From Bacillus sp. B-jedd (GTDB lineage Bacteria; Bacillota; Bacilli; Bacillales; Cytobacillaceae), in the NCBI RefSeq assembly GCF_000821085.1, contig NZ_CCXR01000001.1:1695001-1759000 (forward strand): 64,000 bases of DNA, given 5' to 3'. The notes beneath the pieces were generated by a model, which saw nothing but the letters and a program-made list of their open reading frames with translations, was not told the origin of the DNA and made no database searches. A program made the position numbers and the translations under genes. This document shows positions 1 to 8,828 of this stretch, one piece after another. The first letter of the stretch is position 1. The number at the start of each line of letters is the position of its first letter.

Positions 1-1
1 A

Positions 2-496
2 TTGACAAAAGGACAGACATCGCCAAGATCTGCCGCTGGATTCAAAACGAAATCCACACCAATGGGTTCTATTGAACAAGCAATCGCTCCGATGGAAATG
101 GCTCTGACAGCAGGCGCCACTTTTGTCGCGCAAAGCTTTTCAACTGACTTGAAGGACTTGACTGCCCTAATCGAAGCCGGCATTAAACATAAAGGCTTCT
201 CATTGATCAACGTTTTCAGCCCGTGTGTGACATATAATAAAATCAACACTTATGACTGGTTTAAAGAAAATCTGACAAAGCTGAGCGATATTGAAGGTTA
301 TGACCCTCACAATCGTGAACAGGCTATGCAGACTCTCATGAAGCATGAAGGCCTTGTTACCGGCCTGATTTACCAGAACACGGAGCGCCAGTCCTATCAG
401 GAGCTGATTAATGGTTATTCTGCAACACCGCTTGCGGATGCGGACCTGAATCTCGATCAGGAGCATTTCGATAAGCTAGTCGCTGAATTCATGTAA
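2..496 (+). CDS. korB: 2-oxoacid:ferredoxin oxidoreductase beta subunit, C-terminal part
   Basis: This is the 3' end of a gene entering from the left edge; the first visible codon is not its true start. The 164 residues resemble the C-terminal half of the thiamine diphosphate-binding beta subunit of 2-oxoglutarate (or 2-oxoacid):ferredoxin oxidoreductases, including the segment SPCVTYNKINTYDWFK and the tail with the LIYQ and YQEL motifs. The enzyme decarboxylates a 2-oxoacid to its acyl-CoA and reduces ferredoxin in the cytoplasm. In many Bacillus genomes korA-korB lies just upstream of miaB, as here. The substrate cannot be fixed from this fragment. A strong terminator follows 17 bases after the stop. 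Confidence 0.85.
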   Translation: MTKGQTSPRSAAGFKTKSTPMGSIEQAIAPMEMALTAGATFVAQSFSTDLKDLTALIEAGIKHKGFSLINVFSPCVTYNKINTYDWFKENLTKLSDIEGYDPHNREQAMQTLMKHEGLVTGLIYQNTERQSYQELINGYSATPLADADLNLDQEHFDKLVAEFM

Positions 497-513
497 TCTT
501 TAAGCCACATGCC

Positions 514-541
514 AACACCCCAAGTTTCTTGGGGTGTTTTT
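514..541 (+). terminator. Intrinsic terminator after korB
   Basis: AACACCCC and GGGGTGTT pair, extended by AAG/CTT around a TTT loop, and a T run follows. Confidence 0.85.
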
Positions 542-639
542 GCATGGTTGGAAAGGCTTTTATCCAGCTTGTCAGTGACCGGTTTAAGGATTTTTCTTCT
601 TTTTGGGCTGAGAGAGGGAATCTCTGTGCCCGTACTGGC

Positions 640-1077
640 GGTATTCAAAATACTTCAAAAGAGACTTCTAAAAACGAGCCAAAAAAAGTACAACTTTCTC
701 AGACAACGTTAGAAGACGCGACATTCAGTTATCCAAGCGATGTCCAGGAGTTGGATGTTGGTGAACAAGATTATCCAGTTGTTGCTTACCTATTAAATGA
801 AGATGGAAGCAATTTTAATTTAGAGGTTGAAACATTACCCAATGAGATGAGCCTAAAGGAATGATATAATTACACAGAAGAACGTTATTTTACGCAAAAT
901 GACATAGAATGGAATGAGTTGATTGCTACCGCAGATAATGGAATAATATTGAGACAATCTGCCGTTATCTACAATCAAAAGGCTTACATCTATTCTTATG
1001 GTGCCAAACCAGAAAATGTAGATAAACATTTGGAAACCTATAAAAATATTCTAAAATCAGTTACGTTTAATAAATAG
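640..1077 (+). pseudogene. Lipoprotein-like (PsbP/DUF1795-like) gene remnant with in-frame TGA
   Basis: One frame reads through about 145 codons that look like a real small secreted protein (ATFSYPSDVQELD, then later AYIYSYG and YKNILKSVTF near the end). It is interrupted by TGA at 862-864. The same frame continues for 71 codons on the far side to a TAG at 1075-1077. No signal peptide or believable start with a ribosome site is present upstream; the 5' part runs into the korB terminator. I infer a 5'-truncated pseudogene of a PsbP/DUF1795-like lipoprotein. Because this genome carries tRNA-Sec, the TGA was considered as selenocysteine, but the context is not a redox motif. A terminator follows. 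Confidence 0.5.
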
Positions 1078-1119
1078 CCAATCATTAAAAGGCAGTCGTC
1101 AATTAAATTGTAATGATAG

Positions 1120-1157
1120 AAGGGCGAGAGTTGTAATTGTATCAACTCTTGCCCTTT
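1120..1157 (+). terminator. Intrinsic terminator-like hairpin
   Basis: Left arm AAGGGCGAGAGTTG and right arm CAACTCTTGCCCTT pair over about 14 positions with one mismatch. The T run after it is short. It probably ended the now broken gene upstream. Confidence 0.65.
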
Positions 1158-1233
1158 GGTTTAGTCAAAAAAACCTGACAGAAATATCAACTCACCGGAA
1201 TCGGAAAGTTTAAAAACCTTGGCTGTTATTAGT

Positions 1234-1261
1234 TTGTTGAAGGTGAGAGCATCTATATTAT
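1234..1261 (+). promoter_or_regulatory. Possible sigma-A promoter for miaB-ricA
   Basis: TTGTTG (1234-1239) and TATTAT (1256-1261) are separated by 16 bases, about 90 bases upstream of the miaB start. The match is moderate. Confidence 0.4.
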
Positions 1262-1351
1262 ATTGTTTGTTTTTCCTGTAACGTTTATAATGTTAAGTTG
1301 TATGTTAAAAAACAAATATTATTTTTTATTCTTCTCAGAAAGGAGAAAGAG

Positions 1352-2914
1352 ATGAACGAAAATCAGCGTTTAGATCAATCCAATCAAATTAATGGCAAAA
1401 ATAATTCTGCGGACAGAAAATCCGTCAAGGATTACAGCAAATATTTCGAGACCGTTTTTGTTCCACCTTCCTTGAAGGATGCCAAAAAGCGCGGCAAGGA
1501 AGAAGTGAAATATCATGATGATTTTTCAATTTCCGAAGAGTTCCGTGGCATGGGAGATGGCAGGAAGTTTTATATCCGCACTTACGGCTGCCAAATGAAT
1601 GAACATGACACCGAAGTCATGGCCGGCATTTTTATGGCGCTTGGCTATGAGCCTACCGAAACGACAGAGGACGCCGATGTCATTTTGCTGAACACCTGCG
1701 CCATCCGCGAAAATGCGGAGAACAAGGTATTTGGTGAACTCGGCCATCTGAAAGGGCTGAAAATGGAGCGCCCTGATTTGTTGATTGGGGTTTGCGGATG
1801 TATGTCCCAGGAAGAGTCCGTCGTCAATAAAATCTTGAAAACGTACCAGCATGTCGATATGATTTTCGGTACACACAATATCCATAGGCTTCCTAATATC
1901 CTGAGCGAGGCGTATATGGCTAAGGAAATGGTTGTGGAAGTTTGGTCAAAGGAAGGGGACGTCATTGAAAACCTTCCGAAAGTCCGCCGTGGAAATATCA
2001 AAGCCTGGGTCAACATCATGTACGGCTGCGATAAATTCTGCACATACTGCATTGTTCCTTACACCCGCGGTAAAGAACGGAGCCGCAGGCCGGAGGACAT
2101 TATCCAGGAAGTGCGCCACCTGGCCGCACAGGGCTATCAGGAAGTCACCCTGCTTGGCCAAAATGTCAACTCCTACGGCAAGGATTTGGAGGACATCAAT
2201 TATGGCCTCGGCGATTTGCTTGAAGATATCAGCAAAATCGATATTCCGCGTGTCCGATTTACAACAAGCCATCCATGGGACTTTACTGACCGCCTCATAG
2301 AGGTTCTTGCAAAGGGCGGAAATTTAATGCCCCACATCCATCTTCCGGTCCAGTCGGGTTCAACCGAGGTATTGAAAATTATGGCACGTAAATACACACG
2401 GGAACAGTATCTTGAGCTGGTCGGTAAAATCAAGGCTGCTATTCCAAACGTCGCTTTGACAACGGACATCATCGTCGGATATCCGAATGAAACAGATGAG
2501 CAATTCGAAGAAACGATGACCCTTTATGAAAAAGTCGGCTTTGAACTGGCGTATACCTTTATCTACTCGCCAAGGGAAGGAACTCCGGCCGCAAAAATGG
2601 TCGATAATGTACCGATGGAAGTGAAAAAGGCCCGCCTTCAGCGCTTGAATAGCCTTGTGAATGAGCTGTCAGCTAAAGCAATGAAGCCTTATGTAAACCA
2701 AACCGTTGACGTCCTGGTCGAAGGCGAAAGCAAGAACAATCCGGATGTTCTGGCCGGATATACAGATAAAAATAAGCTGGTTAATTTCATCGGGCCAAAA
2801 TCGTCCATTGGCAAAATTGTCAAGGTAAAGATTATTGATGCAAAGACATGGTCATTAAACGGGGAAATGCTACAACCAGCCGAGATGGCTGAACCACTGG
2901 CAGAGGTGAATTAA
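1352..2914 (+). CDS. miaB: tRNA-2-methylthio-N6-dimethylallyladenosine synthase MiaB
   Basis: Radical SAM methylthiotransferase that adds ms2 to i6A37 of tRNAs reading UNN codons; it acts on the product of MiaA, also in this window. The 520-residue protein has the N-terminal UPF0004 domain with cluster cysteines (C80 in [10 protein letters not shown], then NTCAIREN and GVCGCMSQ), the radical SAM motif CDKFCTYC (C226, C230, C233) and a C-terminal TRAM-like domain. The start at 1352 is chosen because AGGAGA lies just upstream and the following residues match B. subtilis YmcB; an in-frame ATG at 1298 has no ribosome site. The long, charged N-terminus before the domain is normal for Bacillus MiaB. 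ricA starts two bases after the stop, so the two are co-transcribed. Confidence 0.97.
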   Translation: MNENQRLDQSNQINGKNNSADRKSVKDYSKYFETVFVPPSLKDAKKRGKEEVKYHDDFSISEEFRGMGDGRKFYIRTYGCQMNEHDTEVMAGIFMALGYEPTETTEDADVILLNTCAIRENAENKVFGELGHLKGLKMERPDLLIGVCGCMSQEESVVNKILKTYQHVDMIFGTHNIHRLPNILSEAYMAKEMVVEVWSKEGDVIENLPKVRRGNIKAWVNIMYGCDKFCTYCIVPYTRGKERSRRPEDIIQEVRHLAAQGYQEVTLLGQNVNSYGKDLEDINYGLGDLLEDISKIDIPRVRFTTSHPWDFTDRLIEVLAKGGNLMPHIHLPVQSGSTEVLKIMARKYTREQYLELVGKIKAAIPNVALTTDIIVGYPNETDEQFEETMTLYEKVGFELAYTFIYSPREGTPAAKMVDNVPMEVKKARLQRLNSLVNELSAKAMKPYVNQTVDVLVEGESKNNPDVLAGYTDKNKLVNFIGPKSSIGKIVKVKIIDAKTWSLNGEMLQPAEMAEPLAEVN

Positions 2915-2915
2915 A

Positions 2916-3374
2916 ATGGCGAAGTATACAAAAGATGATATTATTGCACGGGCAAAAGAATTGGCGGAAATGATCGCTCAAACCGACGAAGTCGATTTTT
3001 TTAAGCGGGCGGAAGCTCATATCCATGAAAATCAAAAGGTAAGCGCGCTTATTGCAGATATAAAAGGTCTTCAAAAACAGGCGGTCAACCTCCAGCATTA
3101 CGGAAAGCCTGAAGCACTTAAAAAAGTGGAAGACAAAATTGCCTCCCTTGAAAGGGAGCTGGATGAAATTCCGGTCGTCCAGGATTTCAAGCAATCACAA
3201 GTCGAAGTGAACGAACTTCTTCAAATGATCGCATCTACGGTTTCCAACACAGTGACAGACATCGTCATCGAATCAACCGGCGGTGATGTCCTGCGCGGTG
3301 AAACAGGCGCCGCAGTTAATAAAGGCGACAGCTGCGGACATACCCACGAAGAAGAACACGAACATAGCCGTTGA
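2916..3374 (+). CDS. ricA: RicA (YmcA) subunit of the Ric/Y complex
   Basis: A 152-residue YlbF/YmcA-family helical protein. In B. subtilis RicA forms a complex with RicF (YlbF) and RicT (YaaT) that carries FeS clusters, supports RNase Y-dependent mRNA maturation, and influences biofilm formation, competence and sporulation. The sequence is mostly heptad-like helix, with the conserved EVDFFKRAE region near residues 26-34. It ends in a Cys/His-rich tail (DSCGHTHEEEHEH) that could bind metal and is longer than in B. subtilis. It lies immediately after miaB, the order seen in B. subtilis (ymcB-ymcA). Confidence 0.93.
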   Translation: MAKYTKDDIIARAKELAEMIAQTDEVDFFKRAEAHIHENQKVSALIADIKGLQKQAVNLQHYGKPEALKKVEDKIASLERELDEIPVVQDFKQSQVEVNELLQMIASTVSNTVTDIVIESTGGDVLRGETGAAVNKGDSCGHTHEEEHEHSR

Positions 3375-3380
3375 TGAGTG

Positions 3381-3415
3381 CAGGCCCCCAAGCGGGCCTG
3401 TTTTCTTTTTGCCCC
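3381..3415 (+). terminator. Intrinsic terminator after miaB-ricA
   Basis: CAGGCCC (3381-3387) pairs with GGGCCTG (3394-3400) and TTTTCTTTTT follows. Confidence 0.85.
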
Positions 3416-3563
3416 TAATCTCCACATCCAGTCACAAACATAGGCATTTTGCATATGATGAAGCATGCCTAACTATTTATCCAATGCAGCAATATTTTAA
3501 GTGCACCCAAGTCTGTACGAACGCATAGGATGAAGTGAAACTGAATGAGGAGGGTTTGCTCGA

Positions 3564-4106
3564 ATGGGAGAATACAGAGAGATTATTACCAAAGCGGTCG
3601 TCGCAAAGGGCCATAAATTTACCAAATCCCAACATACAATCTGTCCGGCACATAATCCATCTAGCATACTTGGCTGCTGGATTATCAACCATAAATATGA
3701 AGCAAAGAAATCTGGCAAAACGGTTGAAATACATGGCCACTTTGACGTCAACTTATGGTACTCGTACAACGAAAATACAAAAACAGAAGTTGTCACTGAG
3801 CGAGTCCGTTATACGGATGTCATCAAGCTTAAATACCGGGACAAAGATTGCATCGATGATGACGGGATCATCGCTAAAGTCGTCCAGCAGCCGAACTGCT
3901 GCGAGGCTGTCATCTCACCGGGCGGAAATAAAATTGTTGTCCATGTCGAGAGGGAATTCGCTGTGGAAGTGATTGGCGAAACAAAAATATGCGTCAGGAT
4001 TGTCCACGACGGTTGCGACTGCGATGATGAATGGGACCTCGACGTAGATGATGACGAATTCGAAGAAATAAACCCCGATTTCCTTGTAGGATCGGAAGAA
4101 GAATAA
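3564..4106 (+). CDS. cotE: Outer spore coat morphogenetic protein CotE
   Basis: CotE organises the outer coat layer around the forespore. The 180-residue protein begins [16 protein letters not shown] and keeps the family's cysteine-containing segments ([25 protein letters not shown]) and the strongly acidic C-terminus ([15 protein letters not shown]) used for interaction with other coat proteins. Length and sequence match B. subtilis CotE. The ribosome site GAGGAGGG sits about 10 bases upstream of ATG. In B. subtilis cotE is read by sigma-E and sigma-K; I could not pin those promoters here. The gene sits between ricA and mutS as in Bacillus. Confidence 0.97.
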   Translation: MGEYREIITKAVVAKGHKFTKSQHTICPAHNPSSILGCWIINHKYEAKKSGKTVEIHGHFDVNLWYSYNENTKTEVVTERVRYTDVIKLKYRDKDCIDDDGIIAKVVQQPNCCEAVISPGGNKIVVHVEREFAVEVIGETKICVRIVHDGCDCDDEWDLDVDDDEFEEINPDFLVGSEEE

Positions 4107-4110
4107 TCAC

Positions 4111-4140
4111 AACTAGGGAGACTCCTTCCTAGTTTTTCTT
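4111..4140 (+). terminator. Intrinsic terminator after cotE
   Basis: AACTAGG (4111-4117) pairs with CCTAGTT (4128-4134), followed by a T-rich stretch. Confidence 0.8.
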
Positions 4141-4148
4141 TGTAACAA

Positions 4149-4174
4149 AAAGGCAAGGCCTGCGCCTTGCCTTT
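4149..4174 (-). terminator. Intrinsic terminator of the ferredoxin-domain gene
   Basis: An 11-bp inverted repeat AAAGGCAAGGC/GCCTTGCCTTT sits directly after the minus-strand stop and is followed on that strand by a T run. Confidence 0.8.
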
Positions 4175-5106
4175 CAGTCGCCAAATGGATTGAGGTAGCC
4201 CTTTTCGCTCCTGGTTTTGCATACAGGGCATTTGGCGTCCGTATTGGAATTACTACTTCTCCATGTGTAAAAAGGACTGCTGCAATCACGGCATGCAACA
4301 CGCTCAACCCCCAGTTCCATCTTCTCTGAACTGTGGGCTTTTTGGACGGGATTAACCGCTCCGGCAGTACACACATCCGTACAAAGTTTGCAGCCATTGC
4401 ATGAACTGTGCTTGACTGACAAGATGCCGTCCTGGAGCATAAAGACTTCCTGCTTGCACATTTTAAAACAAGCTTCACACAGGGTGCACCGTTCCTGGCT
4501 GATATGGACTTCATAAAGCGAGAAGCCTGGAAACATCGAAACAAGGTTAAATTGGTCCTGGTTGAATTTCCACTTCGCTGGCGCGAAAGACGCAGCCGCC
4601 AGCTTCCGGCCTTCAGATGCAGCGTTGAGTAGAAACGATCTTCTTGTGGCAACCCGTTCCTCGGCGGGAGAGGGCAATGAGTCTAAAATGGCAATTGGCT
4701 CAAAGCCCATTTCGCCCAGTAGCGATTGGACTTCATCAATGACCGGAGCATCGGGGACTACTTGATTGCTGCAGTAAATTTTCCGGATGCCTCTTTTGCA
4801 AAAATAGAGAAGTTCCTGGAATGGCGGAAAAAGGCCTTCTTCAATGAGCAATGTATCATTTACAATGGTCCTTTCCGGAGATTTGCCGGAAATCGCCTGG
4901 ACTGGACAGGCTGGTACACATTGTCCGCAGTTCGTACACGATTCGCTATCAATTTTTACCTCACGGCCAGTGAATGTGATTGCTTTTTCCGGACAATATT
5001 GGCCGCATTTCATACATCCGCTTTTCGGACTTTGAAGCCGGAGGCATGCTGAGGATATTTCAATTTCGTACGCCAAACTCTCAAGCCAATTTGTCAACAT
5101 ACCCAT
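4174..5106 (-). CDS. Multi-cluster 4Fe-4S ferredoxin-domain protein
   Basis: A 310-residue cytoplasmic protein with several ferredoxin-type motifs. An N-terminal pair (GCMKCGQYCPEKAI, CTNCGQCVPACPVQAI) is separated by about 100 residues without cysteine clusters from a second pair (CTLCEACFKMCKQEVF, CNGCKLCTDVCTAGAV). A zinc-ribbon-like tail (CRDC and CPVC) closes the protein. This suggests an electron-transfer partner of an unknown oxidoreductase. The start at 5106 is preferred over 5151 because GGAGG lies 8 bases upstream of it. The gene stands alone, opposite to its neighbours, with its own terminator. I do not recognise a named gene. Confidence 0.8.
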   Translation of the reverse strand: MGMLTNWLESLAYEIEISSACLRLQSPKSGCMKCGQYCPEKAITFTGREVKIDSESCTNCGQCVPACPVQAISGKSPERTIVNDTLLIEEGLFPPFQELLYFCKRGIRKIYCSNQVVPDAPVIDEVQSLLGEMGFEPIAILDSLPSPAEERVATRRSFLLNAASEGRKLAAASFAPAKWKFNQDQFNLVSMFPGFSLYEVHISQERCTLCEACFKMCKQEVFMLQDGILSVKHSSCNGCKLCTDVCTAGAVNPVQKAHSSEKMELGVERVACRDCSSPFYTWRSSNSNTDAKCPVCKTRSEKGYLNPFGD

Positions 5107-5253
5107 GTGCAAAACCTCCAGCCCTTTTCTTACATTGTAACTCGCGGGCATAGAAAAGTGGGCAAAATGCTCAATGGTTCACAAATGTGTTAAAATCAAA
5201 AGTTTTACATAAACGTGGTTCTGGCAGGAAAGATAGAGATAGGAGGTGGAAGC

Positions 5254-5457
5254 ATGACTGAACCAAATAAGCCAGGAAATGAAAGAATGCCCGATTTTAA
5301 AGAATTGGAAGACAGAATGATTGCTGAAAAGCCAAAAGGGCCAATGCTCGTCATAAAAACCAATCTGGATCCGGATACTCCAACTGAGGACAATCCTTAC
5401 TACGAAAACAAAGAACAGACGGATAAAGCCAAATTTGAAGAATACTTTTCTGACTAA
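5254..5457 (+). CDS. Small hydrophilic protein of unknown function
   Basis: 67 codons with a very good ribosome site (TAGGAGGTG, 6 bases before ATG) and its own terminator, so it is likely expressed. The product is polar, begins MTEPNKPGNERMPDF and contains NLDPDTPTEDNPYY. There is no signal peptide or membrane segment. An upstream in-frame TTG/GTG region is less likely because it would include the ribosome site. I do not recognise a family. Confidence 0.6.
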   Translation: MTEPNKPGNERMPDFKELEDRMIAEKPKGPMLVIKTNLDPDTPTEDNPYYENKEQTDKAKFEEYFSD

Positions 5458-5473
5458 CCGTCATTCATGCAAA

Positions 5474-5501
5474 AGCAGCCCCAATCGGAGCTGCTATTTT
5501 C
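5474..5501 (+). terminator. Intrinsic terminator after small ORF
   Basis: AGCAGCCCC (5474-5482) pairs with GGAGCTGCT (5487-5495) apart from one G-U type position; T-rich bases follow. It may also serve the converging cupin gene. Confidence 0.65.
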
Positions 5502-5509
5502 TATTATGG

Positions 5510-5950
5510 TTAAAAGTTAAACGATAGTTGATAATACTGGCTGTCGCGGCTTCCGTAAAATGGCACTTCCGCATACCATTGACTTTCCTCAACAGAATCA
5601 TCTGTTTCCAAGCCGGCAGCCTGAAAATCGGGGCTTGCCGATACCTTCCGTTTTTCAGTGCCCGCAGGAAATACAATGAGATCGCCTGACTTAACTTCGA
5701 GTTGGACTTTCCGTTCGCCGCCGAGTTCAAGCGCGGCGCTTCCCTGCATAACTCCAAGTATTTCATGACTGGCCCGGTGGTTGCGATAATATCCTGACAC
5801 ACCGCTGCCCCATTTGTGGATCAAGTCTCTTTCGTTCTCAATTGTCTCTTCTTTTAACGCACCGGGATAATAGAGGACAGGCTGGACCGTCCTTCCGGGT
5901 ACAAAACGGTTTTCCAACAAATAAATAACTTTCACATCAGAATATTTCAT
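5510..5950 (-). CDS. Cupin-domain protein (YjlB-like)
   Basis: A 146-residue single cupin. Motif 1 is seen in NHRASHEILGVMQG and motif 2 in GDLIVFPAGTEKR, arranged as two short beta-barrel halves. The first motif keeps two histidines and a glutamate able to bind a metal; the second lacks a clear histidine. B. subtilis YjlB is the closest family I can name; its reaction is not known to me. The start at 5950 follows GGGAGGGTTGTT; the longer reading from 6001 has no ribosome site. Monocistronic and convergent with the small gene at 5254. Confidence 0.7.
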   Translation of the reverse strand: MKYSDVKVIYLLENRFVPGRTVQPVLYYPGALKEETIENERDLIHKWGSGVSGYYRNHRASHEILGVMQGSAALELGGERKVQLEVKSGDLIVFPAGTEKRKVSASPDFQAAGLETDDSVEESQWYAEVPFYGSRDSQYYQLSFNF

Positions 5951-6127
5951 AACAACCCTCCCGAAATCAGTCATACTATCTCTTTTTGGCCAACCTTCCA
6001 ATCTATTGAAATATTTCCCCGAAATTTGAAAATATAAACAAATGAACGGTTTTTCTTCTTTTTCAGCTTATTTTGCCCTGCAAAATGAAGGAAATGTATT
6101 TTCCAATCCGGGAAGGAATAGAAATTA

Positions 6128-6136
6128 TGATATAAT
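6128..6136 (+). promoter_or_regulatory. Extended -10 promoter element for mutSL
   Basis: TGATATAAT is a perfect extended -10 box about 60 bases upstream of the mutS start. No good -35 is visible, as is common for this class. Confidence 0.5.
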
Positions 6137-6193
6137 AGTGTGTCGAAGGAACTCGAAATACAATACATAATAAATGTAATTTTGGAGGCTAAT

Positions 6194-8812
6194 ATGGCAG
6201 CTTATACGCCGATGATCCAACAATATTTAAAAATAAAGGCAGAGTACCAGGATGCCTTTTTATTTTTCCGCCTTGGCGATTTTTACGAAATGTTCTTTGA
6301 TGATGCTCTAAAAGCCTCGCAGGAACTTGAGATTACCTTGACGAGCAGGGAAGGCGGCACTGAGGAACGTATTCCTATGTGCGGTGTTCCTTATCACTCC
6401 GCACCCACTTATATTGAACGTCTAATAGAGAAGGGCTTTAAAGTGGCGATCTGTGAACAAACTGAGGACCCGAAGCAGGCGAAAGGTGTCGTCCGCCGCG
6501 AGGTCATTCAATTGATTACGCCCGGAACAGTGATGGAAGGCCGCAGTCTGCATGAAAAAGAAAATAATTATCTGGCGACTATCTCCCGTTTTTCCGATGG
6601 GACCTATGGATTTGGCTACGCAGATTTATCGACCGGCGAAAGCCGGGTTACACTTCTCCCGGCGAAGGACGATGAGGTTCTGAATGAGATTTCAGTCCTT
6701 GGGGCGAAGGAGGTTGTCATTTCAGCGCGCCTTGAAGATACTTTTCAAAAGAAAATGCAGGAGCGGGGAATTTTGGCTATTTCTTACGAGGAACAAACTG
6801 AACCGGATCCGGCTTTTGCAGGGCTCACAGAAGCATTGAACCAAGAGAAATTGAAGGTTACAGCCGCCAGGCTCTTCAACTATTTATATCGAACTCAAAA
6901 GCGGAGCTTGACCCATCTTCAGCCAGTCACGATCTATCAGGTTCACCAGTTCATGAAAATTGACTATTTTTCCAAGCACAACCTGGAACTGACAGAAACA
7001 ATCCGGTCAAAAGGGAAAAAAGGTTCGCTGTTATGGCTTCTAGATGAAACGAAGACGGCAATGGGCGGCAGGCTCCTGAAACAGTGGGTCGGCAGGCCGA
7101 GAATCGACCGTGATGAAATTGAGCGCCGGCTTGCGCTAACCGGGCATTTCAAGGACTTTTATTTTGAGCGGAAGGAACTTCAGGAATGCCTGAAAGAAGT
7201 GTACGACCTTGAGCGGCTTGCCGGCCGGGTGGCATTCGGCAACGTTAATGCAAGGGATATGAAGCAGCTGCTCCGTTCCCTTCAGCAAATCCCTGCGCTA
7301 CACGAAATCCTTAGCCGTATTACCGGCGAAGAGATGAAGGCACTTTCGGAGAAATTGGATCATTGTGAAGAAATAGTCGACCTGCTTGAGCAGGCGATTG
7401 TCGATAACCCTCCGTTATCTGTAAAAGAGGGAAATATCATTCGCGATGGCTATAATATACAGCTTGACCAGTATCGGGATGCAAGCCGTAATGGGAAGAC
7501 TTGGATTGCCCAACTTGAGAGGGACGAGCGGGAAAAGACAGGAATCAAGTCTCTAAAAGTCGGCTATAACCGAATTTTCGGCTATTATATCGAGATAACG
7601 AGGGCGAATCTTCACCTTCTTGAGGAAGGCCAATATGAGCGGAAGCAGACGTTGGCGAACGCCGAACGGTTCATTACTCCCGCCCTTAAGGAAAAAGAAG
7701 CGCTCATCCTTGAAGCGGAAGAGAAATGCGGGGAACTGGAGTATGACCTGTTCTGCGAAATCCGTGACCGGATTAAGGAGGAAATTCCACGACTGCAGGC
7801 CTTGGCAAAAGTAGTCAGTGAGATCGATGTCTTGCAAAGTTTCGCGGAAGTCAGTGAAGAGCGGAAATACGTTAAACCTGAATTTTCGGAGTCCAGGGAG
7901 ATTCTCATCGAAGAGGGGCGCCATCCAGTCGTTGAAAAAGTTCTCGACTCACAAGAGTATGTCCCGAATGGCTGCGCGATGAATGAAAATCGGGAAATTC
8001 TCCTGATTACCGGTCCGAACATGTCCGGTAAAAGTACGTATATGCGCCAAGTGGCACTTACCGCGATCCTCGCTCAAATCGGCTGCTACGTACCGGCAGA
8101 CAGGGCAGTGCTTCCTATCTTCGATCAGGTATTTACGAGGATTGGTGCGGCGGACGACCTCGTTTCCGGCCAAAGTACTTTCATGGTCGAAATGCTTGAG
8201 GCAAAAAACGCGATTGCGAATGCAACCCAGGACAGTCTGATTCTTTTTGACGAGATCGGGCGCGGCACTTCCACGTACGATGGGATGGCACTCGCCCAGG
8301 CGATCATCGAGCATGTCCATGACCGGATTGGCGCGAAGACGTTGTTCTCTACCCATTATCATGAATTGACAGTCCTGGAAGATGAGCTGGAAAGACTACG
8401 TAATGTTCATGTCAGTGCAATTGAGCATCATGGCAAGGTTGTTTTCCTTCATAAAATAAAAGAGGGACCCGCGGATAAAAGCTACGGGATCCATGTCGCT
8501 GAGCTGGCAGGCCTTCCTAAGGAACTGATTGTCCGTGCGAGTGAAATTCTTTCGTCACTTGAAGACGCTCCAATTGGCAAGCCGGTTCCTGTCCTTCCAG
8601 ATGGAACTTCGGAAGTGAAGGAGAAAGCGGCGGTTGCGGCCAGCCCTTCACAGCTTTCATTTTTTGATGAACCTGTTCAAAAGAAAAAATCTGACCTTGG
8701 TGCAAAAGAAAATAAAGTGATTGAAAAACTACGTGAGTTGGATCTTTTGAATTTAACGCCATTGCAGGCCATCAATGTGCTTCATGAGCTGCAGAAAAAA
8801 ATAAGAAACTAG
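6194..8812 (+). CDS. mutS: DNA mismatch repair protein MutS
   Basis: Mismatch-recognition ATPase, 872 residues. The mismatch-reading motif is in [11 protein letters not shown] (Phe near residue 30). The Walker A motif GPNMSGKST starts at residue 607, the Walker B region is [13 protein letters not shown], and the ABC signature region is [10 protein letters not shown]. The C-terminal 80 residues are the variable linker and dimer/beta-clamp region; QLSFFDEP fits a beta-clamp binding peptide (inference). The ATG at 6194 is preceded by TTTGGAGGC. mutL starts 16 bases downstream in the same operon, the standard Bacillus order after cotE. Confidence 0.98.
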   Translation: MAAYTPMIQQYLKIKAEYQDAFLFFRLGDFYEMFFDDALKASQELEITLTSREGGTEERIPMCGVPYHSAPTYIERLIEKGFKVAICEQTEDPKQAKGVVRREVIQLITPGTVMEGRSLHEKENNYLATISRFSDGTYGFGYADLSTGESRVTLLPAKDDEVLNEISVLGAKEVVISARLEDTFQKKMQERGILAISYEEQTEPDPAFAGLTEALNQEKLKVTAARLFNYLYRTQKRSLTHLQPVTIYQVHQFMKIDYFSKHNLELTETIRSKGKKGSLLWLLDETKTAMGGRLLKQWVGRPRIDRDEIERRLALTGHFKDFYFERKELQECLKEVYDLERLAGRVAFGNVNARDMKQLLRSLQQIPALHEILSRITGEEMKALSEKLDHCEEIVDLLEQAIVDNPPLSVKEGNIIRDGYNIQLDQYRDASRNGKTWIAQLERDEREKTGIKSLKVGYNRIFGYYIEITRANLHLLEEGQYERKQTLANAERFITPALKEKEALILEAEEKCGELEYDLFCEIRDRIKEEIPRLQALAKVVSEIDVLQSFAEVSEERKYVKPEFSESREILIEEGRHPVVEKVLDSQEYVPNGCAMNENREILLITGPNMSGKSTYMRQVALTAILAQIGCYVPADRAVLPIFDQVFTRIGAADDLVSGQSTFMVEMLEAKNAIANATQDSLILFDEIGRGTSTYDGMALAQAIIEHVHDRIGAKTLFSTHYHELTVLEDELERLRNVHVSAIEHHGKVVFLHKIKEGPADKSYGIHVAELAGLPKELIVRASEILSSLEDAPIGKPVPVLPDGTSEVKEKAAVAASPSQLSFFDEPVQKKKSDLGAKENKVIEKLRELDLLNLTPLQAINVLHELQKKIRN

Positions 8813-8828
8813 CCGGGAGGTGGGCGAA

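Noticed and set aside
862..864. Second selenocysteine codon in the lipoprotein-like frame
   Set aside because: The flanking residues are not a redox motif, the gene lacks its 5' end, and no good hairpin was seen just after the TGA.
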